From positions 3,534,001-3,598,000 of the forward strand of contig CM034412.1 in the NCBI GenBank assembly GCA_019925095.2: 64,000 nt of DNA, given 5' to 3'. Shown in pieces: positions 20,942-31,676 of this stretch. The position numbers and the translations under genes are program-made. The stretch's first letter is position 1. Each line of letters opens with the position of its first letter. The stretch is from Dendrolimus kikuchii. Lineage: Eukaryota; Arthropoda; Insecta; Lepidoptera; Lasiocampidae. The notes beneath the pieces are model-generated. The model was not told the origin of the DNA. It searched no databases and saw only the letters and a list, made by a program, of their open reading frames with translations.

Positions 20942-21620
20942 TTACATGTTAAAAAAAAACGTGTGCGTCTCGGGACGCCCGACAGAAGTAATAACTTAAA
21001 CTAATCTAAGTTGAACTATTTAATATTGAAATTGTATAACTTGAGAAAAACTTAGGTTATTACTTAAATTTTATGTATATTAATATGATAATGTAAGGAA
21101 AGGTTATTTATTAATAAAATATTTTATTGATTATAAAATATATTTTATTCTTAGTTACAATTCTTGAATATGTACACTAGAATTTTGTGTATGTACATTA
21201 TTAGTATTATTATTTAATCTAATTACCGAAATACGGCTAGCGCTGTGAGTTAGAGCTTACGGGAGGATTGGATAGATATTTTTTTTCAGGTCCGGTCTGC
21301 CGAGGCCGCTAGTTTTAAATGATTTCATATCTATAACTGAAACTAAAACCGGTATATTATTTTTTTTATATCTCTGTATTCACATCTAGATTTGAAAAGT
21401 CGTATTCTGTTCCCTGTAGAAACTGATTTTATTTGTATGGGCTTAGTAAAGCAAAGTATCAAGGTATAGAAATCTAGCATTAATGACTTTAGTTTATCGA
21501 GAAACAGTTTAATCTTCATATCGACCACTGGTACTACAGTGTAGTTAAACTGGTATTATGGTGGACAGCAATTAAATAGAAATGTCTAAGGAAAAGCGTA
21601 CATTTAATCATATTTTTATT
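20942..21620. other. no gene recognised
   Basis: AT-rich, with only a short GC-rich patch near 21290 (GGTCCGGTCTGCCGAGGCCG). No coding sequence recognised. Confidence 0.5.
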
Positions 21621-21626
21621 TATAAC

Positions 21627-22020
21627 TAACGGCCCGGCGCGGTTTCACCCGCGCTTTTTTCCGCTTCCGTGGTATATAGTGTCTTGTTATATAGCCTATG
21701 ACACTCCCTGTTAACGTAGCTTTCGAACTGTAAAAGAATTTTTAAAATCGATTTAGTACATCCAGATATTACCCCCTACAACGTCACAAACTTTACCTAT
21801 TTATAATATTACTAGCGGCCCGGCGCGGTTTCACCCGCGCTCTGTCCCGCTGACGTGGTATATAGCGTCATGCTATATAGCCTATGACCCTCCCTGTTAA
21901 CGTAGCTTTCGAACAGTAAAAGAATTTTTAAAATCGGTTTAGTAGATCCAGAGATTACCCTCTACAACGTCACAAACTCCTAAACTCACAAACTTTACCT
22001 CTATAATATTAGTATAGTAG
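21627..22020 (-). mobile_element. two Helitron-like copies in head-to-tail tandem
   Basis: Two units (21627-21806 and 21811-22020) each start, on the plus strand, with CGGCCCGGCGCGGTTTCACC and share GTGGTATATAG, CCTGTTAACGTAGCTTTCG and CTACAACGTCACAAAC. They are joined at TAATATTACTAG, a 5'/3' junction. The minus strand is sense: the 3' end is GGTGAAACCGCGCCGGGCCG then CTAGT. Confidence 0.7.
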
Positions 22021-22279
22021 TATAGAGTATAGATCACCGGATAGAGAAAACGTATATATAGGTCTGGTATAATAAACAAAATATGTTCTACAGTGAATCC
22101 TGTATGTATAACTGGGATCTGAAGGGACCTATATTTTATTATCATTTATAGAGGCCTAGCAATTACCCAGTTTCCCAAATAAGCAGGTTAACATGACACT
22201 TAATAACAATTGTATTAACGTATTAATATATACATGTAGATTATGTATGTTAGTTTCTTTTGTTAAATATATAAGAATA

Positions 22280-22716
22280 CTAGCTGACCCGAGAAACTTC
22301 GTACCGCCTCAGTATCAATAAATAAAAAAGCTGAATGATAATTGCAGAATGTTTCAACTTTAGTAAAAAAAAAAATGGTCAAAACTTAACCCGAACGAAC
22401 ATCAAATGTTTGGCATTCAAAAACAAAAAATAAAATAAAAAAACTTCACTTTTAAATTTAATTTGATTTCTGAACAACTTTTAAATTTAATTGATTTCTA
22501 AACGACGGGACGAACATCAAATGTTTGGCAAGTAGGAATAGTTTCTAAGGGAAAGCGAAATTGTTGTTTTTACTATATTCCAATCTTTTTTTTTTCATAT
22601 TTATTCACGTTTTAAACCTACCCTGGACTTCCAAAAATAATTCAAAACCAAAATTAGCCAGCCATTCTCGAGTTTTAGCGAGAATAACGAGCAGCACTTG
22701 ATTTTTATATATAAGA
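22280..22716 (-). mobile_element. Helitron-like element, decayed
   Basis: Begins ACTAGCTGACCCGAGAAAC (antisense 3' end) and ends TTTTTATATATAAGA. The segment CGAACATCAAATGTTTGGCA occurs twice, near 22397 and 22512, indicating an internal duplication. Confidence 0.5.
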
Positions 22717-23086
22717 AAATATTTACACAAAAACATTATTTTTATTTATTATGGAAAAATTAAGTTACTAGTATCCGACGTTCCTGGAACAAGTTTTAAT
22801 TATACTATTTGATTAGCAACTAGGAAACATAGTTTAAATATTGTATATCAAGTTTAATAAACATGTTTTTGCAACTTTACTGTCGTAAATTTCTCGCTTT
22901 GCAATAAATAAAGCTTACGTATCCGCTACCCCTAAGCAAAGTTTAATAGTGAAATAAGAATACTAAATCGCTCTAAAAACCTCACGACTAGATGGCGCCA
23001 CATGCTCTTGAAAATGAAAATTGAACTATAAGCTAAACTACCTGAAAAAGACAACAATAAAAGCACGAGGGCAAGAGACCCGATGG

Positions 23087-23282
23087 AATGTCTTTGGTGT
23101 CCTGGAGGATTGGTCGCCCTTTAGTATGGGACGCGTATTGCGTCGATACTCTAACAGCGCCCCGTCTATCAGCCACTAGGATATCCGCTGGTACAGCTGC
23201 TGCACAACAGGAGGCCCTAAAATACCGCAAATATTCCGGTAACGTAACAACCCACGTAATCGCACGTACCAATAAAAGTTAA
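23087..23282 (+). pseudogene. retroelement-like C-terminal fragment (VWDxxCVDT)
   Basis: The plus-strand frame reads GRPLVWDAYCVDTLTAPRLS, then GTAAAQQEALKYRKY and a stop at 23282. The pattern LVWDxTCVDTLA followed by an Ala-rich helix and a KYR-type segment is one I associate with the C-terminus of certain reverse-transcriptase retroelements; the exact family is unclear. It is flanked by AT-rich DNA. It could also be a host exon. Confidence 0.35.
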
Positions 23283-23300
23283 TATGCTAAAAGTAAAAGT

Positions 23301-23327
23301 TAATATAAAAGTAGTACTTTTATATTA
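23301..23327. repeat. 13-bp-arm palindrome
   Basis: TAATATAAAAGTA, a single G, then the exact reverse complement. It is AT-rich and surrounded by AAGTTAATAT direct repeats. Confidence 0.8.
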
Positions 23328-23523
23328 ATAAAAGTTAATATTCTAAAAGTAGTAAAGTATATGTTTTATTTTATTTTATTCGGAAACTTACAGTTTACAA
23401 TTAAATATATGCTATATTAAATAACTAACCAATTAAAAGTTTTCACATTTAGTTATCTATATGCCTTGCAATATACAACAATAACAATGTATAAGAGTAT
23501 AATTATTATAAACGTAATTATAA

Positions 23524-23770
23524 CATAATATTTTCTTAAGTTTTTGCGTCTCGTATACATAATAAAACTATGTTTTATTATGTTACATTATATACAACAA
23601 AAATCAAATAAATTACCTCGCTTAAAACCTTTAAAACATAGTTTTATTATGTATATAAGTGGCGAAAACTTAAGAAAATATTATGTGAACCAGTACGGTC
23701 TGGAAATCTCAAATAACAGAAATCAAAAAAATTACCGCGCTTAAAACCGTTAAAACGTAGTTTTATTATG
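23524..23770. mobile_element. long-TIR MITE (copy 2), compact, plus an extra half
   Basis: 23524-23685 (162 bp) has ends CATAATATTTTCTTAAG and CTTAAGAAAATATTATG, with AATAAAACTATGTTTTA inside on the left and TTAAAACATAGTTTTATTA on the right. A second right-end copy (AAATTACCGCGCTTAAAACC to GTAGTTTTATTATG) follows at 23715-23770. It belongs to the same family as 3425-3890. Confidence 0.65.
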
Positions 23771-23914
23771 TAATTATAACGTGTTTATTGTTTGTTTTGT
23801 ATGCCTATGTACGTATATATTTTTATAGCTATAATATATGTATAATAATTATTTTGTCTTATTATTATTAGTATCTAGTTCAACTGCACGACAACGCTAT
23901 CTATGCTATCAGAT

Positions 23915-24000
23915 CTTGTCCATCCAAAGGTTGCCTGGAAGAGATTGCTTTGAGCAATAAAACCGCCCATTGTGCTAACTATCTTTTAGTATTTGAGCTT
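23915..24000 (+). mobile_element. LINE 3' UTR fragment (GATA-tail family)
   Basis: CCATCCAAAGGTTGCCTGG, AAGAGATTGCTTTGAGC and ACCGCCCATTGTGCTAAC match 44805-44870 (+), and 19026-19080 and 54030-54085 (-). Confidence 0.55.
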
Positions 24001-25028
24001 TCTAGTGGTCGCCCATGGTTGAAATTCGACTATAATAATGAATTTAAATTATAAGCTCGAACATCATTAAGGTTCTGTTGTCAAAGATTATACTTCTATA
24101 ATCACAGATTACGCCAAGGCTACACTGTTAATTTGACTTTAACAATAAACAAAAGAGTATATATGCGTATGTGTGTCAAATACATGGTAGTGTGTTTAAT
24201 GCTTTTTTTATTGACTTAATGTATTTATTATGCATAATGTCAAAAAATATTAGCATTGGTCGCCTTTATAAGTGTGCGAAATTTCTTACTCCTTTATCCG
24301 CGCAAATTTCGTAAAACGGGGTACAAAGATTTTGCTGTGTTTTTGCTTCACGTATATAAGATTGTAATATAATATAATAATATGTAATATAGATTAGATA
24401 CATATATAGATGAAGAAAAGGAGTAGGTTCTTCTCTGTAATGTTGGTGTACAAGAAAGAGTATTGTATTGTATAAAAGAAAGTATGTATACCTGCAATGA
24501 CCTACATATGTAATAAATATTAAGTTTATACAACTTATAATTCCGATCGGCAGTGATCTTTTGCGCAGAAAAGTGCAGACCGGTTTCCGACATGTGGCCA
24601 TGGCAGTGTTGGTCTTGTCTTGGATCTTTTACTCTGTTCCTCTTACAGGATTCGCAACAAGAGAACGAAGTTTCCCGCGCTACTAAATATGGTCTAGTGC
24701 GACATACATCGACTTATTAGTTGTGTGTAGGTAACGCAGGCTCAGGCCATTTTTAGGAAGAAACTTGAGTCAATAAACTTTGAAATCTCCGAAGAGCTGA
24801 GCTCTTGTTTCCAAACATTAAACGAAAGTGTTAAGATAAATCAATGTGTTTCTAATTTAAATTCCATGAAAGTGCGTTCATGACAAAAATAAATTACTTA
24901 ACAGTACAACAACGCGAAGCGAATAATTGCCATTAAATGCGTTGGGCTCTTAACTAGGTCATCGTTCGGCCCGAATTGTATAGGCACAGTGTAGGTAGAA
25001 TAATGTAATAAGTTATTTTTCTTTTATT
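24001..25028. other. no gene recognised
   Basis: About 1 kb without a recognised repeat or coding sequence. A minus-strand open frame near 24266-24601 has no recognised similarity and contains many Ile and Tyr codons from AT bias. Confidence 0.5.
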
Positions 25029-25110
25029 GGTGAATTTTAGCACACGTGCAAACGAGCCACCAGATGCATAGTTGTTACCGGCGCCTATGGACATTTGGAA
25101 CAACAGAGAT
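25029..25110 (-). mobile_element. SINE 3' module fragment, family A relative
   Basis: CAAACGAGCCACCAGATGC, GTTACCGGCGCCTATGGAC and ATTTGGAACA correspond, in antisense, to the family A 3' module (GGGCCGTC, CGATGGTAACCGC, TGTCCATAGG). Confidence 0.5.
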
Positions 25111-25376
25111 GTTATCAACGTGCAGCCGGTCTCAAAGTAATATAATGACATATTTAGAAAAAATCTATGTAGTTATGCGCCATGGAAAGACTTCTGTAGT
25201 AGTTGCCTTGCCAAGGCTTTAGAAAATCTCGTAGAATCTTGTTACGAGATCTGTAAGGCTTCGTCTACAAACATCTAGATTTTTTTGCCAATACCAGTAT
25301 TTTATGTTGTTGTTAATAATTAGATACATTTTTCAATTGTTTATACGTAACAATGATCGGATAGATTTTTTTTTTG

Positions 25377-25610
25377 GCAGACAAACACACAAATTGTATA
25401 TCCCCAAATTAAGCAAGTTATGTTTGTGTTATGGATAATATACAACGCACTACTACTCTGGGGCCGTCCCAAACACCCACACCATAGTAAATAACGGAGA
25501 AAATACGTTTCCGAAATTTACTATACCAGGAATCGAACCCGGAGCCTCTGCGTTGCAGCGAGGTAGGCCGGCAAAGGCTTAGCCCACTCCACCACAGAGG
25601 CCGTCAATAT
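25377..25610 (-). mobile_element. tRNA-derived SINE T1
   Basis: Minus-strand sense: GACGGCCTCTGTGGTGGAGTG carries an A box (TGGTGGAGTGGG) and GGTTCGATTCC is a canonical B box. The body runs through GGAAACGTATTTTC and AAATTTGGGG-like text to TTTGTCTGCC. Pol III boxes identify it as tRNA-derived. Confidence 0.85.
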
Positions 25611-26380
25611 TAAAACGTTAAAGCTATAGACAAAGCGTTTTTGATAATTTAAGCTGCACTATTAATTTACTGTTACAGTATTAATTGGTTTCGAGCATAT
25701 ATAAAAAGTTGATAGCAAAGGTGCATTACATATATATTTATCCGAAAAGAAGAGGGCATAAAAATATTTTTTGTTACTAAAATTATGTCCTAATAATAAT
25801 AATAATGTAATAATAGTTTTGAAGAAGTGATTTAGATAGAAAATTAATCAACTTCGGCGGGAACTACCCCCCAAACTGTTGTATTGTACGCAGGATAAAT
25901 CTACTTTGCAGATTTGTTTATAAGTTTGGTATTTAAATACATTAGTAGGTGCTTGTGACCATAAATTCTCGGTTTTTATATCCATTTTTTACTTTACCAT
26001 TTGTAAATAATTTTGACATGGCTTGTGTGGAGTTTGTGTATTTGTTGAGTTGAGTATGAGTTGAGTTATACCACTGACTATGCCATACACTGTGACGCAC
26101 AATGGCCCGTCATAAACGGGAACATGGAAACAATCGTAACAAATTCATTTTCAGCACAACAGGGCGTTCACACCGACGGTTTTAAGTCTGGTCTGGCTCA
26201 AACGTAGATCATACGCAAACACTCGGTTTTTGGGTGTATGGTTTAGATTTATAGACTGTATACGTTACACTGATAGTTCCTGTATTTAAAGGAAGTTCAA
26301 TAACATATATTGTAGACAAGACATAGGTCACACGTTTGGGTACAGGAAGACAGACTATCCAGAAATACAAAACTAATGAG
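25611..26380. other. no gene recognised
   Basis: AT-rich with no recognised coding sequence or repeat; ends at the small hairpin GTGTCTTTGCGACAC at about 26381. Confidence 0.5.
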
Positions 26381-26395
26381 GTGTCTTTGCGACAC

Positions 26396-26693
26396 CTTTT
26401 TTTATTGCAGGAGTTCAGCAGACAGGCAGACGGCTCACTTGATGGAAAGCGGTTACCATCGCCTATGGACATATGCAACATCAAAGGTGCTACAAATGCG
26501 CTGCTGCTCTCTTAAGGGAGACTGGAACCTGGTCACTAATGCCGGAACACAACTCAAGGTTGTTCTGGTGACATGCTTTAGACCAGGAGTTGTAGCCAGT
26601 CGGGCAAATGCCCTGGCTGTGGGTTGTTTTGTCGTCTCTTACGACAGGCCGCCCGGCCACAGAGAATTGTATTCTTTCTCCGTTCCTGCACGA
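26396..26693 (-). mobile_element. SINE-like family A, near full length
   Basis: Minus-strand sense from CGTGCAGGAACGGAG (26692) to CCTGCAATAAAAAAA (26396). All modules are present with scattered changes; a 10-bp gap removes the CACC of the CCACCTGGC segment. Confidence 0.75.
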
Positions 26694-26837
26694 ATGAATT
26701 GGAGCGAAGTTTTGAAAACCATCGAAGGCCATCAAATTTTTTTTTTATAGTAACAAGGGCAATTACAAGACCTAGTTTCAAAACAACGTATAGTATACTA
26801 TTGGATATTATTTTATATCTTACTAAGGTCTCGGTAG

Positions 26838-27172
26838 ACGTTCTGTCCTGAAAAAATAAAAATTTATAACCCGATTCCAGCGCCAACTACTAGGTCTAGT
26901 TGTGAATCTAAACTACATGAGGACCCTCTCAAATACACATAAAATTTCATCGAAATCCAGGGCCAAGTATTTTGTTTAGATTGATGGGTTACATTGTTGA
27001 AGTTTTAGTAGTGATCCCTAATTTTATATAGCCTGTATTAATCAGGGATAATGTAGCATTCGAACGGTGCAACAATTTTTGAAATCGATCCAGTAGTTTC
27101 GAATTTACTTGTTACAAACATATATATATATAAATACAAATCTTTCCACTTTATAATATTCGTATATATTTC
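26838..27172 (-). mobile_element. Helitron-like element, internal and 5' part
   Basis: Antisense AACCCGATTCCAGCGCC, GGTCTAGTTGTGAATCTAAA, and at the right CGATCCAGTAGTTTCG and TTTCCACTTTATAATATTCG, the usual antisense 5' end. The CTAGT end is missing. Related text: 43704-44330 and 51227-51440. Confidence 0.55.
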
Positions 27173-27556
27173 ATTGCAGTAAAATTTGAAATTGTGTAAT
27201 AATACACAGTGGTCAGCATTTTTTTTTTCGCTAACACTTTTTTTCATCTAGCCCCTATTCGCCGAGTAATTTGCGATAAAGAACTTCTTGCCAGAATATA
27301 AGGCCATAAACTGCTGCTGCTGTTGCTTTCAGGGATTTTCTTCACTCTACTATAAGAAAGCGCCAGCACTCCACCAACTACTGCCAGCATCTACCATTAC
27401 AAGACAAGTTACACGTTACGAATATAATTACTTGACCTCACTGACTTACGATTTACTGACTGACCGACAACGCAGAGCCCAAACTACTGGGGTTAGGACC
27501 GCGAAAGTTTGCACGTGGGTTATTTCTATACTGTAGGTGAGTAAAGTCTAAATTCA
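27166..27556. other. no gene recognised
   Basis: A plus-strand frame at 27288-27536 runs YKKAPALHQLLPASTITRQV and onwards without a recognised domain. It has no clear splice context and is not treated as a gene. Confidence 0.35.
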
Positions 27557-27730
27557 ACCCCTAAGGGAAATAAAAGGGCGGTGAAAATTTGTATGAAAAT
27601 TCGTCAATTTCAGCGTAAGAAGCACTATGTACCTGCTTCTGGGTAGAAATAAATGCACACGTATATCGGCGTTTTTGGAAATTCTGAAGACTATTTTTAA
27701 TCTACCCGAGCGAAACCGCGTACAACAACT
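27557..27730 (+). mobile_element. Helitron-like 3' fragment
   Basis: CCCCTAAGGGAAATAAAAG leads to ACCCGAGCGAAACCGCG, then TACAACAACTAGT at the 3' end. The GC-rich hairpin before CTAGT is typical. Confidence 0.55.
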
Positions 27731-28316
27731 AGTACTGTATAAGTTTACAGAGACAAGATTTAAATAATGCTTCATTTGACGCTTTTATCTACGTGGGCTC
27801 CATCGCTACATTTATTGTCTCTGAGCTAAACGTATAAAAAATTAACAATGTATTTTTGCACTATCAATAACTTGGTTTTATGTACGTTTTAACATGATTC
27901 ATACGAGAACAATATCGTCTGTACGTGAGAAGTCGTTTATTTTGTGATTCTCAACGTCGTTGCCGTTTCACTACCGCAAAGTCCACTTTCTTGGTCAATT
28001 TGTATTCAATGCAGGTTTTTTTTTTGTAATGTGTTATTGTACGGTTTATTTGGAATTGAATGTCGACTGTGAGAATCGGGTCTGCGTAAATTATCAAACG
28101 CCTAGTATTTGAAACACGGTAGGTATGTACTTTTATCAATGGAAAGAACTAGGAATTACAAACATCCTATATCTCTCGTCACTTCATTAACATATTTTCC
28201 TATATCTGACCAAGCTTGTTATATTCGTAATAATTTGAGTGCCTATTAACAATCTAAGGATATTTACAATTTCAACACCAGACATAGTAATAGACTGATA
28301 TTGCCATCTTTTCGAT
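27731..28316. other. no gene recognised
   Basis: AT-rich; no shared repeat or coding sequence recognised. Confidence 0.5.
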
Positions 28317-28910
28317 TGCTAAAAGTGTTGTCCTCTTTCTTGGGGGTTGGTATACGTTTCGTCAATAAGATTCCGTATGAAATGTGAGATCTGCCTTTCA
28401 CTAAATTTAAAACCAAATTACAAAGTATCTTGCTAAAAAAGGGATGTTACACTATTGCAGAATACCTAAACGACAAAACTTCATTTACATAGCAGCTCGC
28501 TCCAACCTCTTTTACTATATTTTGTTTTTTTTTATATCTTGCCAAGCGTGTAAGGAATTTATAGAGATATGTTGCAGTATAGAATTTTAGTATGTCAAGT
28601 CATTATAATAACTATAGTAATATTTTTCCTTCCTTTTATTGTGTCTTTGTCTTACTGAGTATACCCTGTTTGCTACAACTCCATTAATTCTTTGAAAAGT
28701 AATTGTGTAACATATTTCTGTATAACATAATTTAAAAAAAGTTTGAGTTAATTAATTTTTAGTTAGACGTGTTGCTGGGGAGTTCCTTGTCGCTTCTTCT
28801 CCTTAACAGCAATAACACGTTGCGAAGCGGTTTAAATATAATAGGAAGTAAAATTAAATTTTAGCATATATGTATCCAGTGGAACTTATTTTGAATAAAA
28901 AAAAAATGGA
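28317..28910 (+). pseudogene. CR1/L2-like LINE 3' end with RT C-terminus (copy 1)
   Basis: Plus frame: KVLSSFLGVGIRFVNKIPYE, then a TGA, then DLPFTKFKTKLQSILLKKG and TIAEYLNDKTSFT with a stop. The PFTKFK...L...YT..E(Y/F)L pattern is the very C-terminus of CR1-group polymerases. The 3' UTR holds GTTGCTGGGGAGTTCCTTG, CGCTTCTTCTCC, CACGTTGCGAAGCGG and CAGTGGAACTTATTTTGAAT. The in-frame TGA disables it. Confidence 0.75.
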
Positions 28911-29012
28911 TTTGAACTCGCTTTTGCCTTATTATCGCTTATAGTTTGACTTTATGTCCATACGAGTAATGTCAAAATTCAACACATTGTAAGGTAACTG
29001 AATGAATGAATG

Positions 29013-30005
29013 AATCAATCAGGTTTTCAAATTGGACAAGTACATTAACAATCTGCTCGTTGCGATTCGTTTTGCCACTTGTCTGTTGCGATTCGAAATG
29101 TTAGATCTGCCTTTCACTAAATTTAAAACTAAATTTAAAAGCATCTTGCTAAAAAGGGGATACTACACTATTGAAGAATACTTAAATGACAAAAATTCAT
29201 TTACATAGCAGCTCGCTCCAACCTCTCATACAAAATTTTGTATAACGTTTTTTTTTTAACTTGCCATGCTTGTAAGGAATTTGTGGAGACATATTGCAGC
29301 ATAACATTTTAGCACGTCATGTCATTATTATAACTATAACATTATTTTTGTTTCCTTTTATTGTCTCGGTCTTATTGAGTATACATTGTTTGCTACAACT
29401 CCATTAATTCTTCAAAAAGTAATTCTGTAACATACTTCTGTACAAAACTTATAAAAAAAAAGAATTTGATATATAAATAGAATATAAAATATAAAGAAAA
29501 ACAATATTCAGCTAGACGTGTTGCTGGGGAGTTTCTTGCCGCTTCTTCTCCTTTACAGCATCAACACGTTGCGGTGTACATAGAATAGCAAGTAAAAATT
29601 AAACTTTTAACTTACATGTATGTCCTTCAAAAAGTGTTCTCCAGTGGAACTTATTTTAAATAAAAACTTTTGAATTTGAATTTGAATTCGTTTTGCCACT
29701 TGTCCGTTGCCATACGTTTTTCCCCTTCTCTGTTGAAGTTTCACTTCTACTATGTATCCCAGCACACATTTCGATTTTTCGCAGGTTTACTGCAAATTAT
29801 GATTTGGTTAGGTTAGGCACATTTTAATGAATGCATTTTTTATTTAAACATATTTTATTAAACAAAAAAAACCTGAATTCAATCCGGAACCAATAAAAAT
29901 ATCGATAGACTACTCTAACATTATGTCGCCTCTCACCACGGCCGTAACGCTTTTCCGTGACAGAAAAAATCCTAATGCCCCCCGTCTATATAGAAGTTTC
30001 ACTTC
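29013..30005. mobile_element. foldback element F1 (copy 2), split by a LINE
   Basis: Left part 29013-29089 (GTTTTCAAATTGGACAAG to GCCACTTGTC) and right part 29686-30005 (GCCACTTGTCCGTTGCC through GGTTTACTGCAAATTATG to TATATAGAAGTTTCACTTC). The same text and order occur in 17807-18460 and, inverted, in 35444-35815. The left arm is incomplete. Confidence 0.7.
29065..29710 (+). mobile_element. 5'-truncated CR1/L2-like LINE (copy 2) with 25-bp TSD
   Basis: The insert 29090-29685 encodes EMLDLPFTKFKTKFKSILL, then KRGYYTIEEYLNDKNSFT and a stop, uninterrupted in this segment. The 3' UTR ends in a TTTGAATTTGAATT tail. The 25 bp at 29065-29089 recur at 29686-29710 with one mismatch and belong to the foldback target, so the insertion point is exact. 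Confidence 0.85.
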
Positions 30006-30564
30006 AATACATACAGTAATTATAGCCTACTTAATTTAATAAAAATACAACGCAACGAGCGTTTCATTTGTAATAGTAAAAAGAAAAAAATGTAAATATA
30101 AAAATAAGTAAACGCCATTCGGGAGGCAACGCACCCACTTCGTCAACAGCTGTTTATAGAATCGACAATTTTATCTTGAACCGCCGATCCCTAAATAAAC
30201 CTTAACATTACTAAAGAGATTAGATATTCGTATAGCTCATGTTATCCTGGCTGTTGGTTATTTCTGGAAGGATCCTCGCTAGTCTCTCTATGGGAAAGAG
30301 GACTTCCACTTTATAACGCGTTTCCTTTGTATGACGTCATTTCCTGTCAGTATCGTTTTATCAAAATTTTAATTGCGACCATTTTAAGAAATTGCCATAA
30401 TTTAAATTTGAATACATACAGAGATGTGCCAATTGATTTAAGTAATTATATATTTATTTATTTTATTTAATTTTAAACTAACAAAACATTCTATTGCTGG
30501 TTTTCTTTAAATTAATTTATTTTGTTTACTAATTAAATATTTCATAAATAAAATTATTTTTACA
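30006..30564. other. no gene recognised
   Basis: AT-rich; no recognised repeat or coding sequence. Confidence 0.45.
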
Positions 30565-30790
30565 AAATTGGGTCGCTTTGGTCTCGCGACAAAAGGAAGG
30601 TTTACATTGAAAATCAGCGTTGTGTCCGATAAAATTCCGGCACAACATTAAGCTGAGTGCAAACCTTGTTTGCTGAAAATGCAGTGTACAAAGTCAAAAT
30701 AGGCTATGTATATAATAATGCAAATTAAATAAGAAATGTAATTACGTCGCTATATCTTCAAATCAAGTCTTTCCTATATTTCTTTCATTA
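30565..30790 (+). mobile_element. LINE-type 3' end with TTTC tail (copy 2)
   Basis: ACAAAATTGGGTCGCTTTGG, AAAATCAGCGTTGTGTCCG and AATTACGTCGCTAT match 15962-16185 in order and orientation; the tail is decayed (CTTTCCTATATTTCTTTC). Confidence 0.65.
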
Positions 30791-31077
30791 TTCTTTCTCC
30801 ATAACACTTAGTATATAAATCTGCCCTACTAATTGCAATTGCAGCAATCGACATTTTTTGGTTTTACATTTTTTCCATAAATGGTATCCCAAGGCGCTAA
30901 TCTATACATAAAATTTGTTTTTTTTTTAAATACAATGAAAAGTTACATAACATGGACATGTTGGTTTTATATCTAAAGATATGTTTACCGCCATTTGCAA
31001 GTATGTACTGCGTTTGCTATAAGGAGGGCAGAAATGCAAAAGTTACCTGGCATGTCTGTAGTGAATGCACTTACTTA

Positions 31078-31115
31078 CAGAAGGTTGCGTGTTCAAATCA
31101 CGTCGGGGTCACCAA
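31078..31115 (+). other. tRNA-Trp 3'-end sequence with CCA
   Basis: CAGAAGGTTGCGTGTTCAAA then TCACGTCGGGGTCA followed by CCA. This equals the T arm and acceptor strand of tRNA-Trp plus the non-genomic CCA. The antisense strand therefore reads TGGTGACCCCGACGTGATTT, as an LTR-element primer-binding site would. The match continues to about 35 nt, beyond the usual 18. The acceptor 5' half is absent. Confidence 0.6.
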
Positions 31116-31117
31116 TG

Positions 31118-31676
31118 AAGAGTGTGCTATGATATTATAGTTGTGATGTAAGGCTCTTGAATAAATATAACTTCACTCTTAAACTGACTTTTTATTTTCA
31201 CTTTTGTAAGTCTTATCTATCCGTGCAGGAACGGAGAAAGAATACAATTTCCTGCGGCCGGGCGACCTGTCGTAAGAGGCGACAAAACAACCCACAGCTA
31301 GTTGGTAGGGCATTTGCCCGACTGGACGGCTACCACCCCTGGTCTAGGGTATGCCGCCATAACAACCTTGAATTGTGTTCCGGCATTAGTGACCAGGTTC
31401 CAGTCTCCCTTGAGAGAGCAGCAGCGCATTTGTAGCACTTTTGGTGTACCAAATGTCCATAGGCGATGGTAATTGCTTTCCATCAAGTGGGCCGTCTGCC
31501 TGTCTGCTGAACTCCTGCAATAAATTTTTTTTTTTTTTTTTAGTTCAGTTAAGAGAGACCATTTTGTACGACAAAAAAGATACTAACAAAAGTGAAAATA
31601 AAAAGTCAGTTTAAGAGTGAAGTTATATTTATTCAAGAGCCTTACATTACAACTATAATATCATAGCACACTCTTT
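31118..31676. repeat. near-perfect ~90-bp inverted repeat enclosing a SINE
   Basis: Arm A (31118-31207, from AGAGTGTGCTATGATATT to TTTTATTTTCACTTTTGT) and arm B (31577-31676) are reverse complements with one mismatch seen. Each arm holds ATTTATTCAAGAGCC-type text and AATAAA on one strand. Arm A abuts the tRNA-Trp segment, so the arms may be ends of LTRs in opposite orientation. The SINE at 31221-31524 fills the loop. Confidence 0.8.
31221..31524 (+). mobile_element. SINE-like family A, full length
   Basis: CCGTGCAGGAACGGAGAAAG to GCTGAACTCCTGCAATAAA, followed by an 18-nt T run rather than the usual A-rich tail. It lies in the loop of the inverted repeat. Confidence 0.8.

Noticed and set aside
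26381..26402. Hairpin GTGTCTTTGCGACAC followed by T-run, resembling a bacterial terminator
   Set aside because: The context is eukaryotic; the T-run is the antisense A-rich tail of SINE family A.
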